NCBI GenBank assembly: GCA_903923925.1 | Contig: CAIXZF010000006.1 | Coordinates: 1 to 64,000 of the forward strand | Direction of reading: 5' to 3' | Length of the DNA stretch: 64,000 bases | Origin: an uncultured Bacteroidales bacterium | GTDB lineage: Bacteria > Bacteroidota > Bacteroidia > Bacteroidales > CAIXZF01 | Shown here: piece after piece, positions 9,301-18,279 of the stretch | Position numbering within the stretch: position 1 is the stretch's first letter | How the letters are laid out: the number at the start of each line of letters is the position of its first letter | Position numbers and translations under genes: made by a program | The notes under the pieces: generated by a model | Seen by the model: the letters and a program-made list of their open reading frames with translations, nothing else | What the model was told of the DNA's origin: nothing | Databases searched by the model: none

Positions 9301-10495
9301 CAGTGTTTCCTTCCACAGGAGCGATAGCGCTTCGCACTACAGGGTTTACCGTTCAAATAATGCAGGTAGTTCCTTCAGTCCAATTAGTTCGTGGAGAAGT
9401 GATACCGTATTTACGGATACAACCTGTGTGAAAGGCCGGTTTTATTATTACAGTGCCAAAGCGGCTTCTGATAGCCTGGGATCAGATTCAACAGGTTACA
9501 GTGCATCTGATGATGGCTGGCGTGCAGGTTTTACTGCCGATTTTACCGCTAGTGGCGAGTGCCAGGGACAGTCAGTATTATTTAAAGAAAACTGCACTGC
9601 TCATGAAAAAATCAATTATTTGTGGGATATCAATAACGATGGAACAATTGATTATACTGGAGAAAAATTTGATCATATATTTAATACAGCAGGTAATTAT
9701 GAAATAAAGCTTACTGCTACAGATAGCAGCTCATTTACGGAAACTGTTCTTAAATCTGTTGTGATAAAACCATTTCCTCAACTATCGTTTGTTCAGGATA
9801 CGATTGTTTGTGCAAATCAATCTGTTGTTCTTGAAGCCGGGGCTGGTTTTCAGTCCTATTTATGGTCGACCGGAGCAACAACGTCGTCAATCACTATCGA
9901 TTCAACTGGTATAGGACTGGGTATGTCGCCTGTATCTGTAAATGTGGTTCATTCGAATGGGTGTTCGGCAATTGCTACTACGAGAATCACCTGGGATACC
10001 TGTACGAATGCCGGTGGATTCAGTCTTTCAGGAATTGCAACCTATGATAATGCCTTTTTGACTCCACTTAATTCTATTGAAGTCCGGTTAATGCAGGGTG
10101 GCACAGTCGTTTACCAAACTACTACCGATGCGCAAGGCCATTATTCATTTACAAATATTCCGAATGGCAGTTACGAGTTGTCACCAGTTTGCATCAAGCC
10201 CTGGGGTGGTGTAAATTCTATTGATGCGCTTTTAATTCTCAGGAAGTTTGCCGGTTTGGTAAATTTACAGGGAGTTCGTTTGATTGCTGCTGATGTAAAT
10301 GCTTCTAATTCTGTTAATTCTGTGGATGCATTGCTCGTTGCCAAAAGGTTTGTGGCCATGATCAGTTCCTTTACTGCCGGTGATTGGGCTTTTGAAAAAC
10401 CCGTCATAGTTGTAAGCGGACCAGCCAATCAGACGCTTGATATAAAAGGAGTGGTTTATGGTGATGTTGACGGATCGTTCGTGCCATTGCAATAA
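6305..10495 (+). CDS. Giant secreted multidomain protein: propeller, papain-like domain, BACON, FN3, PKD, dockerin-like tail
   Basis: A 1396-residue exported protein with a signal peptide at residues 1-19 (SLSAQ). Residues 30-360 are repeats of the two-component-regulator propeller type (NIWVGSSGGGLYKYDG, GLPSNNVTGI). About 380-620 hold a region with GQCYSMAGG near 427, HIVNPYKTSKD near 557 and YVYDNNYP near 577; this Cys-His-Asp order suggests a papain-like or C39-like peptidase fold. Then come a BACON-like domain (about 887-980), FN3-like (980-1075), PKD (1080-1160), Ig-like (1160-1235), a carboxypeptidase-regulatory-like fold and a dockerin-like end with two NSxDALLxxxRF motifs (about 1300 and 1338) closing in GDVDGSFVP. 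No standard T9SS tail is seen. Likely a surface enzyme or adhesin; substrate unknown. Confidence 0.75.
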   Translation: MKSISLFFLAMFFAASLSAQNTKFTLFNQANTPVFTTNSFKQVAVGKNNNIWVGSSGGGLYKYDGTTWTKATILLTHTVRSILRAPDSSIFIGQAGTNAVQATGGGVEKFPNATFTNTHYGMGNGLPSRYVNGICVSNNGTVWAGCGQDLTGSVTDEGGIAYMTSGGSSFTKITDGLPSGDIRIMAVGCSNTEVWAAVDRACPTSPCTAAGILRYSWQGNYLGKIDATNSPIPFATSGLVVRAISFTPAGNAWVGFNTNGGMAVSSMGYWTVIPSGSTILPAGSAINANAIRSDRSGKVYIGTTMGLLVYTGGPVNNLNSYQLYTTANGLPSNNVTGIECYDLKTTWITTTAGIVKMEESYLPNPNGWRFSNSDANMWPDTWWMRFDYNFDPFLGGVAPFPMKDGSVIPSNSFPDWPQFVDLVGEGQCYSMAGGVRYIRNIAQTKYFKIIGDWHGSCQGFVETSFMVWDSIDYFRNTFPNVGPWTSNKLFELPINNENRRVINKLMLSQFQSPYYVFSNTRKYVTPVQTLTDLKAMLKSNTRNLKGLNLYNQHGKQAHIVNPYKTSKDPIDPDLEYIYVYDNNYPNDTTRKIRVYISDDVWYYNMSENAGILAQEWGGATAHKGLNLDTTVRYWYQPVLLANVAKKQPLIKLLPATGNIEIYNSDSCDISITNLSNQTIGCLGGILVNTIPDAIPMLIFSTDQLSPKGYFLPEDEYNAEMLNFTKQDVSFSVFNNSTMFGYYRKAPALNQKDRFLVGTDGIEVRNPDSTPKSIQLSCSFEDAGSEMSITIRNLGAPTNSICAIQRFNSSEVKLVNNGVASKYDLSIRYLSNTGESAFTHDSIIIPANTAHVISPEWESLKTAVMKIFVDNGNNLSYEDTLYFGNSELPKFLSYPTSLSIPKTGTIDTVFIANSGGGVLNWTAESSDTSWLKLTAAFSGVDTGRILVLSLSNTGGARSGTITYTASGAANSPYIINVKQIGKINAPLGVNASDGVSSAGVSVSFHRSDSASHYRVYRSNNAGSSFSPISSWRSDTVFTDTTCVKGRFYYYSAKAASDSLGSDSTGYSASDDGWRAGFTADFTASGECQGQSVLFKENCTAHEKINYLWDINNDGTIDYTGEKFDHIFNTAGNYEIKLTATDSSSFTETVLKSVVIKPFPQLSFVQDTIVCANQSVVLEAGAGFQSYLWSTGATTSSITIDSTGIGLGMSPVSVNVVHSNGCSAIATTRITWDTCTNAGGFSLSGIATYDNAFLTPLNSIEVRLMQGGTVVYQTTTDAQGHYSFTNIPNGSYELSPVCIKPWGGVNSIDALLILRKFAGLVNLQGVRLIAADVNASNSVNSVDALLVAKRFVAMISSFTAGDWAFEKPVIVVSGPANQTLDIKGVVYGDVDGSFVPLQ

Positions 10496-10584
10496 AGATT
10501 CTTTGATGGTTCGGAAATGTGGATTGTAAACGCATATATACTAAATTTGATGCAGGATCAAATACTGACATCAAACTTTAGCTT

Positions 10585-11136
10585 ATGTGTAAACTGTTCC
10601 GGAATTCCCTGATTCTTATTTTTGTCCTGGCCAGCAATCTGATGCTGTCAGGACAAATAACATATACCCGTTATGATGATCTGCCGGGTGTGAATAAAAG
10701 CTATAAACCTGCTTTCAGTCCCGATTTTCCTGAGTGGGCCGGGATGCTCTATAAGGATGATATCAACTTTAATACCATTAATAAAGCATTTGAGGACTAT
10801 ATGTCTCTGCATAAAGGTGAAAAAAGTGCCATCATTCGTTATTATAAAATATGGCGAAGGGCTTGCGAACCCTATGTAAAAGAGGATGGAAGTATTCTCC
10901 TGCCGGATATCAAAAAGTATTACGAGAACCTCAGGAATAAACAGCTTGGTTACAGGAATAAGGTAAAGCCATCCGGTAAATCAGCTTCTGACTGGACATT
11001 TTTAGGACCCAAAGAAACATTCTGGCTTAATGAAAACGGTTCTGCCACAGCTCCACCATCTTGTCCCTGGCAGGTAAATGTTTATTCTTTTGATGTGGCT
11101 GTAACAAACGACAGTATCCTACTAAGTATTATATAA
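10585..11136 (+). pseudogene. 5' remnant of a secreted BNR-type protein, truncated by a deletion fusion
   Basis: A 183-residue frame with a signal peptide (residues 1-24, ending LSGQ) and a mature start like the protein at 354: both have a charged N-terminal region and then W-x-x-x-GP (WTFLGPKETFW here, WEPIGPFNT there), followed by DVAVTNDSI where BNR proteins begin their propeller. Coding sense is lost at about 11116-11124, where the DNA switches to the middle of an unrelated gene in another frame, and the frame ends at 11136. The propeller and secretion tail are missing. A short exported product could still be made. Confidence 0.75.
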
Positions 11137-11792
11137 GAGCCTATGCAACCGACAGTATTGGAACCAGTTATGGCAATACATATTCGTTTACGACCCTTGT
11201 GGGAGGAGTGGGGATAGTGATGGATATAGACGGCAATAATTACCATTCTGTTAACATTGGAGACCAGGTTTGGTTACAGGAAAATCTCAGGGTAACTCAC
11301 TATCGGAATGGGGAAGCAATCCCAAATATTCTGAACAGCAGCAATTGGAGCAATTTAATGCTGGGAGCATTTTGTGTTTACCAGAACAATAACACTCTTG
11401 CTACTACGTATGGATATCTTTACAACTGGTACTCAATAACCGATGGTCGAAAAATTGCACCTACAGGCTGGCATGTAGCAACAGAGGCTGATTGGCAGAA
11501 GCTATTCACTTATCTCGGCGGAATCGATTCTGCCGGTGCAAAGATGAAGGAAGCGGGACTCTCATTGTGGTCAGCTCCAGACCTAGGAGCAACAAATGTG
11601 AGTGGTTTTACCGCCAGACCGGGCGGATTCAGACTATTCAACGGCACATTTTCCGAACTTCAAAACAGTGCATTCTTCTGGAGAGCAGATCAGACTTCAG
11701 GTTTTTATGAACTTAAGAACCAGACGGTAAACGTTAATTTTTCTGAGTGTTCCAGGAATTTTGGCTTAAGTGTGAGATGTGTTAAAGACTAG
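11121..11792 (+). pseudogene. 3' remnant of a FISUMP-domain surface protein
   Basis: From about 11121 the frame reads TKYYIRAYATDSIGTSYGN, the end of a fibronectin-like domain, then a complete Fibrobacter succinogenes major paralogous (FISUMP) domain: MDIDGNNYHSVNIGDQVW, LQENLRVTHYRNGEAIP, APTGWHVATEADWQKL, and the end SVRCVKD. Such proteins are exported, but here the signal peptide and first domains are gone because the sequence joins, out of frame, to the BNR-protein remnant at about 11120. A GTG at 11199 or the ATG at 11220 could start an untargeted product of up to 197 residues. The stop is one base from the stop of the converging gene at 11794. Role of FISUMP domains is not known. Confidence 0.7.
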
Positions 11793-11793
11793 G

Positions 11794-14700
11794 CTATGGT
11801 ACATAAGAGCCGTTTACATCGCCACGGCAGATTGCCTTTACCCTGACTTCGGCATTGGCATTTCCAACGACTATGTTTGCAGGCTCGAAGAGCCAGTCTG
11901 ATTGAGGATAGTTCATTATGTAACCCGTATAACGTTTTGCAATTAACAGTGCATCTATAGAATTCAGCCAGGTATTGCCATCTATATATGCAGCCTGCAA
12001 ACGAAGGTTGGTGAGTTGAGAGATTTCGGTAAAGTGTTTTAAAATCAGCAGGGCATCAACACTATTTACTCCACCCCAGCTTCGCGAAGAAGAACATTCG
12101 ATGGTATAGTTTCCGGGTTGTACATTCGAAAAACAAAATTCCCCGGGGCTTCGGGTAAGAAAGCTGTCGATAACAACTTCTCCTGACTTTAGTTTCACCA
12201 TAACAGAATCAACCACAGTGCTGTCGGCATTGTCGTACTCAATGTCTCCATAAACCCAATTCCCTGTTGGGATAGTCTGGTATTCATAGGCACCCATGTC
12301 CACTGTTTCCACGATTCTTGGATTGCCATCGAGGTCTGTTGGGTCGTTTATAAGGCTGTTATTACCGGTGTTAATGCAGGGGGAGCAGCCGCGGAGATGC
12401 CAGTCGTCGAGGAATACTGATGAATCTCTTCCTTGCTTTACACAGGGGTGAACAAATAAAGGATCTTGTGAGATATTTCCAAAACCGGGATACCCATTCT
12501 GCATTGTAGAGTTAGTGACAGTGATTATAGAATTATTATTGTTAGCGATTCCTCCAGTGTTTGTCCAAAGGATTGAGTTTGAAATAGTGAGCGTGTCTGG
12601 CGTAAATGATACAACATCAGTGGAAAGCCGATGGTAGCCTGTTTCAATCAGCCCGTGATTTGTATTGCTTTTGTTATTACTTAGAACACTGTTCACTATG
12701 GTTGTCTTACTACCATTACCAATGGAAATAATCGCATTATTAAGATTAGAACTACCAGATTCATTATTAATTAACAAGGAGTTAGATATTTCTGTCAGGC
12801 CCTCATTCATCAACACTCCTCCTAAACGTTGAGAAAAATTATTGCTGAATTGGCAATTATTGATATTCAATTGATGACCGCCATTGTTGTAAAAAGCTCC
12901 TCCGATTGTAGAAAAACCATTTATAAATCTCGAAGTGGTGATGCTGCATGTTCCATAATTACTAATAGATCCTCCTGTGTAAAGATTACTGGTCCAAATC
13001 ACATTAAACATACCCCCGGTTTGAAAGACCTGCATTATTCCTGATGCATTTCCGTCAAACTGTGAGGAATCTATAGTAAGGTTTCCTGAATTATAAATTG
13101 CGCCACCATGTCCAAATGAATAATTACGGAAAAAGGTACAGTTTTGAATCAGGAAATTCCCTGAAACGTTTTTAATAACAGCTGGGGCCACCATAAAAGG
13201 GAAGACATAATATCCATTAATAAATTTAACGGAGTCAGATTTGTTATACTGGAAATCACAATCTTTCAAGATAATATTCCCTAAATTATAGATACTTCCT
13301 GTGCCATTAACATTTTGAACAAAACGGCTATCTGAAACTTCTGCCTGACCAGAATTGGAAATTGGTGCTGCATAATTATGATGAAAGAAATTGTTTCTCA
13401 GAATGCAACTGTTGTTGCTGCTTATTGATGTGCCGGTGTTTTCATTGAAATAGCAATCCTTAACTTCAAGTATGTTATTGTTGGAAATCACTGATTTCAA
13501 CAATTGAAAGCGTGAAGATGAAACATATAACGTAGCACTGCTTTCATTGCTCATATTAGTAGAGCTGTTATTGTGAACCATTGAAGAATTGGTTAATTTC
13601 ATAACCCCTGAATTGTAGATTATTGACTGATTCCCAAAGTTGTTTTTGAAATTGCAATTCGTCATTGCCACTTTTCTTCCTAATCCAATTTCCATACATC
13701 CCCCTCTCGACAATAACCCGGTTCCATTGGTCATAGTATGAGAAAAACTAATCCCATCAAAGTAATTTGTACTCGTATCCGAGGCATTACTCAAGTCATT
13801 GAGAAGAAATAGCTTACATGAATTATCGGCAGTATCAGCAGACACCCCGATATTTCCTGAAAAAATCGTATTCATCAATACTGAATCTCTTTCTGCCGGG
13901 TCATTTTCAAAGCCAGAAAAACCTCCATAAACCTTCATTCCATTAATAACCTGGAAATACTTTTGACGGTCCTGGTCTGAACAGGGTAAATAGCTTCCAT
14001 TCTTTAGCCAGAACTGGGTTTCGGGAGGAGCTTCCCGTAATGCCTGATATAACATTGTATATCCAGGGTACCGGCATGTAGGAGCATTGCCTGCCAAAGC
14101 ATTTTCCCAGGAATTACCATTATTTGAATTCTGATTGGTTGTGTCTACATAAATTACGCCTGTTGAGTAGTCAACAAAATGAGGATTGATATTATTCGCT
14201 TCTATTGCTCCCAAATCAACAATGCCATCAATAACTCTGGTAGATCCATAGTAATCCAGACTGTCCAATGTGAGGAGAAAACTATTTTGTCCTCTGTTCA
14301 CGTAAGGAGAACATTGTGGAATTGACCAATCAGCATTAATTCCATTATATGTATCACCAATACCAGCGGAGGGTTGTAAAAATTCGGGATTTTCATTAGA
14401 TACTTCATTACTTAAAGGAAAACCTTTTATGCAGCAAGAATACAAAGTCGAATTGATAGGAATTTCGGATTGATTGTTCCAAACAATGCAGTTTTTTAGT
14501 GTTAACGGTGTTCCTCCGATACCAGAGTGTGCATTGTTGGCAAAGGTGCAGTTGATCACTTCCATGTTTGGGTTAATGTTATGTATACCTCCATTTCCAC
14601 CAAAGAATATTCCGTTGTACCACTTTGTTGTAGCCAGATTATTTACTATTACGCTGTTTATCAATTGAGTTGGATTGTAAATTCCGCCGGCATAACCTTT

Positions 14701-17025
14701 TGATTTATTATTGGCTATTAAGGAGTTACGAATGTTCATCACGCCGGTATTATATAATCCTCCTCCTCCCTTGGCTTCAGCAACAGTAGAAGATTCAACA
14801 TTTGCGAAATTATAGGAAACCTGACTAAAGTTCAGTGACAGAAAACCACCGGTATCATTAAAAACTCCTCCTCCCTTTTCATTTGCCGTGTTATATCTTA
14901 TTTCGGATCGGGAAATGTTTAAAGCACCTGAATTGTAAATTCCACCTCCTCTGCTATAAGCATATGGAGTCCCAACCTGGTTACTATCCACAGAACTATA
15001 TTGAATGTTTGTTACTCCCAATGGCAAATTTGAGAGTCCGCCTCCCCTGGAAATTGAATTGTTCCCTGCAATTTTTGATTCTGAAAGGAATAATAAACCT
15101 CTGTTAATGAGTCCGCCTCCTTCTCCTCCACAGCTATTATCTGAGATCCTTGTCTTATGGAATAAGAGGATCGATAAGGTATCAGAAACCACACCGCCAC
15201 CATCAACAGCAGCGTAATTGTTCCTCAGGATACAATTTTCAAAGAGGATTTGCTGGTTTTTTTTTACCCATAGTCCACCGGCCTGGTTGTTTGTTTCTGT
15301 ACCATTGGCATATCCTTCCTGAACAATGATATTTTCAAGATAAATAGTATCAGAGGGAGCAATAGTTTCAGCTTCCTGGAGAATTACATGATAGGCATTG
15401 TCAGTCACAAGGTTCTGGTTGCCGATGTTGCCGCTGAGTATGCTATAGTTATTGGTATCTCTTTCTGATGAGTATGATTCAAAACCCGAAAATCCTCCCA
15501 AAACATGAACACCCTTCCCAAATGTAAAGCCAACCGTTCTTTCATCCCAGCGAGATGCTGTATATATCCCTTTTTTTACCCAGATATTTGTTCCGGCAGG
15601 AGCATCTTTCATCACTTCATACAATAATGTCTTTCCCCTGTATTTGCAGCTAAAGGCATTCCCTCCAAGAGCATCAGGCCAGCTTGTACCAAGACCATGA
15701 TAGAAGAAAGTATCATTCACATAAATTTTACCAGGAGAATAGTCGATAGTGTAGGGTTCAGCATTGCTCAGATCGGTTTCATAGGCTCCCATATCGAGTG
15801 CCCCATCCATGACGCGGGTATTCCCCGCCAGATCAACAGTTAGATTCGAAAGGAGAAGAGTGCTATCTCCGGTATTTACACAAGGAGAGCATGGGAATAA
15901 GGTCCAATCGGGTATAAACCCACTGTAATCTAGACCAACAACTGCATTGGGGAACCTGAAATATGGGTTTTCTGCCGTATTATTCGTGCCGGCAAATCCA
16001 CCCTGGATACAGGAATTGGAGATTAAAGGAGTGCCTGAGTTTAATATGCCACCCCCACCCCAGATAATCGAATTTTGTATTAATGTTGAAGTATTATAAA
16101 AGACATAAACATCTTTGCCAGAATTGTTAACAATAGTGGAGTTTCGAATGGTGTTATTTCCCGAAAATGAAAAAACACCACCCCCGTTTGTAGCTTTATT
16201 GTTATAAATTAAACAATTGATAATGTGGCTGTTGGAATTCATTGCAATAGCTCCTCCCATGTAATAACCATCATTATTGTTGAAAACAGAATACAGGATA
16301 TACGATGCCTGTGATGAGAAAATACAGATAGCACCTCCTTTCGCATTTGAAAGCAAGTTCTTGTTATTATAAAAGTGACAATGACTAACAGTCATCAGAC
16401 CTTCATTATACAGCCCACCACCATAACTATAAGCAGTGTTATCGTATATTGTACATTGAAATACCGTAAGCTTTGTATTCGGGTAGATATAAATTCCACC
16501 TGCAATAAGCCTTTTGTCATTTTGAGGAGCTCCATTCTCTAAAGCATAGCCATCTGCAATATATAAGCCATCCAGATTTGAAACCTGAGTCCAATTATTC
16601 CCGGTAGTTTTAACAACATGATGACAATTGTCTGTTTTCAGACTATCGTAGCCAATATTGCCTGAAAAAATTGTTTGGTGTGTCTTCCAGTCTCTGGCAG
16701 TTATATTGGTTTCGTTTCCAGCAAAACCACCATAAACAGACACATTTTGCAGGATTTCGAATGATTTAGTCCTGTCATTATCCACACAAGGCAGATAGGT
16801 TCCTTCCGCCACCCAGAACTGTGTCCCCGAAACTGAATGCCGCAAAGTATCCGACAAACGCGTATATCCACCAGTTCCCGGATTGTTACCCGGTAAGGCA
16901 TTGGCCCAGGATGAACCATCCATTGTGCCGGAACCACCCGGAGTTATGTATACTATTTGGGCGGAGGAAATTGCAGAAATTAATGTGAAAGAAATAATCA
17001 GGATGAAGTTAGATAGCTTTTTCAT
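11794..17025 (-). CDS. Giant secreted right-handed beta-helix protein with three modules and dockerin-like tail
   Basis: A 1743-residue exported protein. I place the start at the ATG at 17025, because MKKLSNFILIISFTLISAIS is a clear signal peptide; the frame stays open upstream to 17100 only through octamer repeats. The body has three copies of a module of roughly 450-550 residues. Each opens with a YV/YI...G-x-SW-x-x-AL-x-GN stretch, then FWVAEGTYLPC-type and VYGGF-x-GxE segments and SGNIG, continues with beta-helix turns such as GGGIYN and ISNNN, and ends near SPCVNTG and DMGAYE. The last 150 residues carry a carboxypeptidase-regulatory-like fold and two dockerin-like NSxDALLIxKxF motifs, ending GDVNGSYVP, as in the protein at 6305. 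Probably a surface adhesin or polysaccharide-binding protein; no catalytic site is evident. Confidence 0.8.
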   Translation of the reverse strand: MKKLSNFILIISFTLISAISSAQIVYITPGGSGTMDGSSWANALPGNNPGTGGYTRLSDTLRHSVSGTQFWVAEGTYLPCVDNDRTKSFEILQNVSVYGGFAGNETNITARDWKTHQTIFSGNIGYDSLKTDNCHHVVKTTGNNWTQVSNLDGLYIADGYALENGAPQNDKRLIAGGIYIYPNTKLTVFQCTIYDNTAYSYGGGLYNEGLMTVSHCHFYNNKNLLSNAKGGAICIFSSQASYILYSVFNNNDGYYMGGAIAMNSNSHIINCLIYNNKATNGGGVFSFSGNNTIRNSTIVNNSGKDVYVFYNTSTLIQNSIIWGGGGILNSGTPLISNSCIQGGFAGTNNTAENPYFRFPNAVVGLDYSGFIPDWTLFPCSPCVNTGDSTLLLSNLTVDLAGNTRVMDGALDMGAYETDLSNAEPYTIDYSPGKIYVNDTFFYHGLGTSWPDALGGNAFSCKYRGKTLLYEVMKDAPAGTNIWVKKGIYTASRWDERTVGFTFGKGVHVLGGFSGFESYSSERDTNNYSILSGNIGNQNLVTDNAYHVILQEAETIAPSDTIYLENIIVQEGYANGTETNNQAGGLWVKKNQQILFENCILRNNYAAVDGGGVVSDTLSILLFHKTRISDNSCGGEGGGLINRGLLFLSESKIAGNNSISRGGGLSNLPLGVTNIQYSSVDSNQVGTPYAYSRGGGIYNSGALNISRSEIRYNTANEKGGGVFNDTGGFLSLNFSQVSYNFANVESSTVAEAKGGGGLYNTGVMNIRNSLIANNKSKGYAGGIYNPTQLINSVIVNNLATTKWYNGIFFGGNGGIHNINPNMEVINCTFANNAHSGIGGTPLTLKNCIVWNNQSEIPINSTLYSCCIKGFPLSNEVSNENPEFLQPSAGIGDTYNGINADWSIPQCSPYVNRGQNSFLLTLDSLDYYGSTRVIDGIVDLGAIEANNINPHFVDYSTGVIYVDTTNQNSNNGNSWENALAGNAPTCRYPGYTMLYQALREAPPETQFWLKNGSYLPCSDQDRQKYFQVINGMKVYGGFSGFENDPAERDSVLMNTIFSGNIGVSADTADNSCKLFLLNDLSNASDTSTNYFDGISFSHTMTNGTGLLSRGGCMEIGLGRKVAMTNCNFKNNFGNQSIIYNSGVMKLTNSSMVHNNSSTNMSNESSATLYVSSSRFQLLKSVISNNNILEVKDCYFNENTGTSISSNNSCILRNNFFHHNYAAPISNSGQAEVSDSRFVQNVNGTGSIYNLGNIILKDCDFQYNKSDSVKFINGYYVFPFMVAPAVIKNVSGNFLIQNCTFFRNYSFGHGGAIYNSGNLTIDSSQFDGNASGIMQVFQTGGMFNVIWTSNLYTGGSISNYGTCSITTSRFINGFSTIGGAFYNNGGHQLNINNCQFSNNFSQRLGGVLMNEGLTEISNSLLINNESGSSNLNNAIISIGNGSKTTIVNSVLSNNKSNTNHGLIETGYHRLSTDVVSFTPDTLTISNSILWTNTGGIANNNNSIITVTNSTMQNGYPGFGNISQDPLFVHPCVKQGRDSSVFLDDWHLRGCSPCINTGNNSLINDPTDLDGNPRIVETVDMGAYEYQTIPTGNWVYGDIEYDNADSTVVDSVMVKLKSGEVVIDSFLTRSPGEFCFSNVQPGNYTIECSSSRSWGGVNSVDALLILKHFTEISQLTNLRLQAAYIDGNTWLNSIDALLIAKRYTGYIMNYPQSDWLFEPANIVVGNANAEVRVKAICRGDVNGSYVP

Positions 17026-17053
17026 AGACAGTAATTTGGTTGGTGGGGGGAAT

Positions 17054-17085
17054 GTGCGAATGTGCGGATGTGCGAGTGTGCGGGT
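17054..17085. repeat. Octamer tandem repeat, four units of GTGCGRRT
   Basis: Four consecutive 8-bp units: GTGCGAAT, GTGCGGAT, GTGCGAGT, GTGCGGGT. They differ only at positions 6 and 7, where all four A/G combinations occur. The array sits 29-60 bases before the start codon of the beta-helix protein (minus strand), so it is in or near its leader. Confidence 0.85.
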
Positions 17086-17107
17086 GTTGAATTTTGACAA
17101 ACATTTG

Positions 17108-17350
17108 TTAACGCAGTAATGTCACAGAACCCTGAAGCAAATGAAAATCGTCATCATAATTATTTAATAGACGATTATAAGAATCATAATTTTTAGTATT
17201 AGATGAGAGGCTCCAGATTCCTTCGATTGGGTCTAAATTTGAAATTCTATTTTTAAAATAACTTCCACATTCTTCTTCCGTACCCATGCATTGACCATAG
17301 ATATTGTATGAGAAAGAAATGAAGATAAATATTAAATATATAAATCTCAT
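17108..17350 (-). CDS. Short exported protein, probably truncated
   Basis: I start it at the ATG at 17350, giving an 80-residue product beginning MRFIYLIFIFISFSYNIYGQ, a good signal peptide. The mature part has CMGTEEECG and the segment NLDPIEGIWSL, a pattern I recall near the start of longer exported proteins of unknown function in Bacteroidota. It ends abruptly (SVTLLR) just before the octamer array, so it is likely the first part of a gene whose remainder was lost. No function can be given. It lies on the same strand as the FRG gene and the beta-helix gene. Confidence 0.5.
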   Translation of the reverse strand: MRFIYLIFIFISFSYNIYGQCMGTEEECGSYFKNRISNLDPIEGIWSLSSNTKNYDSYNRLLNNYDDDFHLLQGSVTLLR

Positions 17351-17472
17351 AATACGGTGTGTTAAAAAATTCAAAGTTTCATTCAATAATCATATGTAAA
17401 GTTGATAAAAAAATAGGATACGTTATTATATTTTGCTTCTTTTTTATTGATTTCAATGATAAAGGTGTAAAC

Positions 17473-18258
17473 TTACTGTTCCATATTTACTCCTATTATC
17501 CTATTATCAATTTCCTCATTTTTTCTATAATATGCCCAGTCAATTGTAACATCTCTATCATTTAAATCCTTTAATATCATCATTTTGTATGCGGCAGGGA
17601 TTACAATTTTCAAGAGATTATCACTAAAGCTCATTTGATTCTCTATAGGAAAAACAGCATTCTCTATTGGTTGAATTAAAAACCGCCCATATTGTCTAAA
17701 TCTCCTTCTTTCTGCCAAATCATTAGGTTCCCACTGAAAAAAAGGTAGATTTATTAAGTACCAATTATTGATTTTAAATGGGTCCTGTTCTAATAGAACA
17801 CTTTTATCTGAATCATTTATTTGATGCTGACTGGGGCATTTTAAAATCCATAACTGTGCGTCCTCTTTTATATGGTTTTGATCAAAGACTGCAAATAGCA
17901 GTGCAATTTCCCAATTTATTGTCCAATCAAGAAGTCTTGTTAATAAACCAAGATGTTGACCTTGAGTAAGAAGTGACCATTTTAGCCCATATAAATATTT
18001 CTCAAATTCAGGATTAGATTGTAATCCCATATCAGTTTTAGCTAATTTTGAAAAGGCCTCAAATACTCGTTTCTCCTTCAGTGAGAAATTATCAATTGTG
18101 TCAGATTGGCGAAATAGGTTTGGTAAAAGCTTATAATGATTATTTGGTTGTCCCCGATAAAATTCATTGAAAATCTGGCTTTTTTGATACCGTTCTAATT
18201 CAATATTCTGAATAATTGTATTAATTTCCTCATATGACCTACATTCTAAAATTTTCAT
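17473..18258 (-). CDS. FRG-domain protein
   Basis: A 261-residue soluble protein with the FRG domain named after its F-x-R-G motif: FNEFYRGQPNNHYKLLPNLFR (in two pieces, FYRGQ near residue 35), QGQHLGLLTRLLDWT near 100-114 where most members have QH-x-G-x-TRLLDWT, and RFRQYGRFLIQP near 188-199. FRG proteins have no proven general activity but are common in mobile islands and in or near phage-defence loci. Its place next to a recombinase remnant and tRNA supports the idea that it is mobile cargo. Length is typical. The domain call is firm; a defence role is inference. Confidence 0.8.
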   Translation of the reverse strand: MKILECRSYEEINTIIQNIELERYQKSQIFNEFYRGQPNNHYKLLPNLFRQSDTIDNFSLKEKRVFEAFSKLAKTDMGLQSNPEFEKYLYGLKWSLLTQGQHLGLLTRLLDWTINWEIALLFAVFDQNHIKEDAQLWILKCPSQHQINDSDKSVLLEQDPFKINNWYLINLPFFQWEPNDLAERRRFRQYGRFLIQPIENAVFPIENQMSFSDNLLKIVIPAAYKMMILKDLNDRDVTIDWAYYRKNEEIDNRIIGVNMEQ

Positions 18259-18279
18259 ATTACGCTTTTTAAATTACTT

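Noticed and set aside
17026-17100. N-terminal extension of the beta-helix protein
   Set aside because: The extra 25 residues are encoded by the octamer repeats and would precede, and spoil, the clear signal peptide that starts at 17025.
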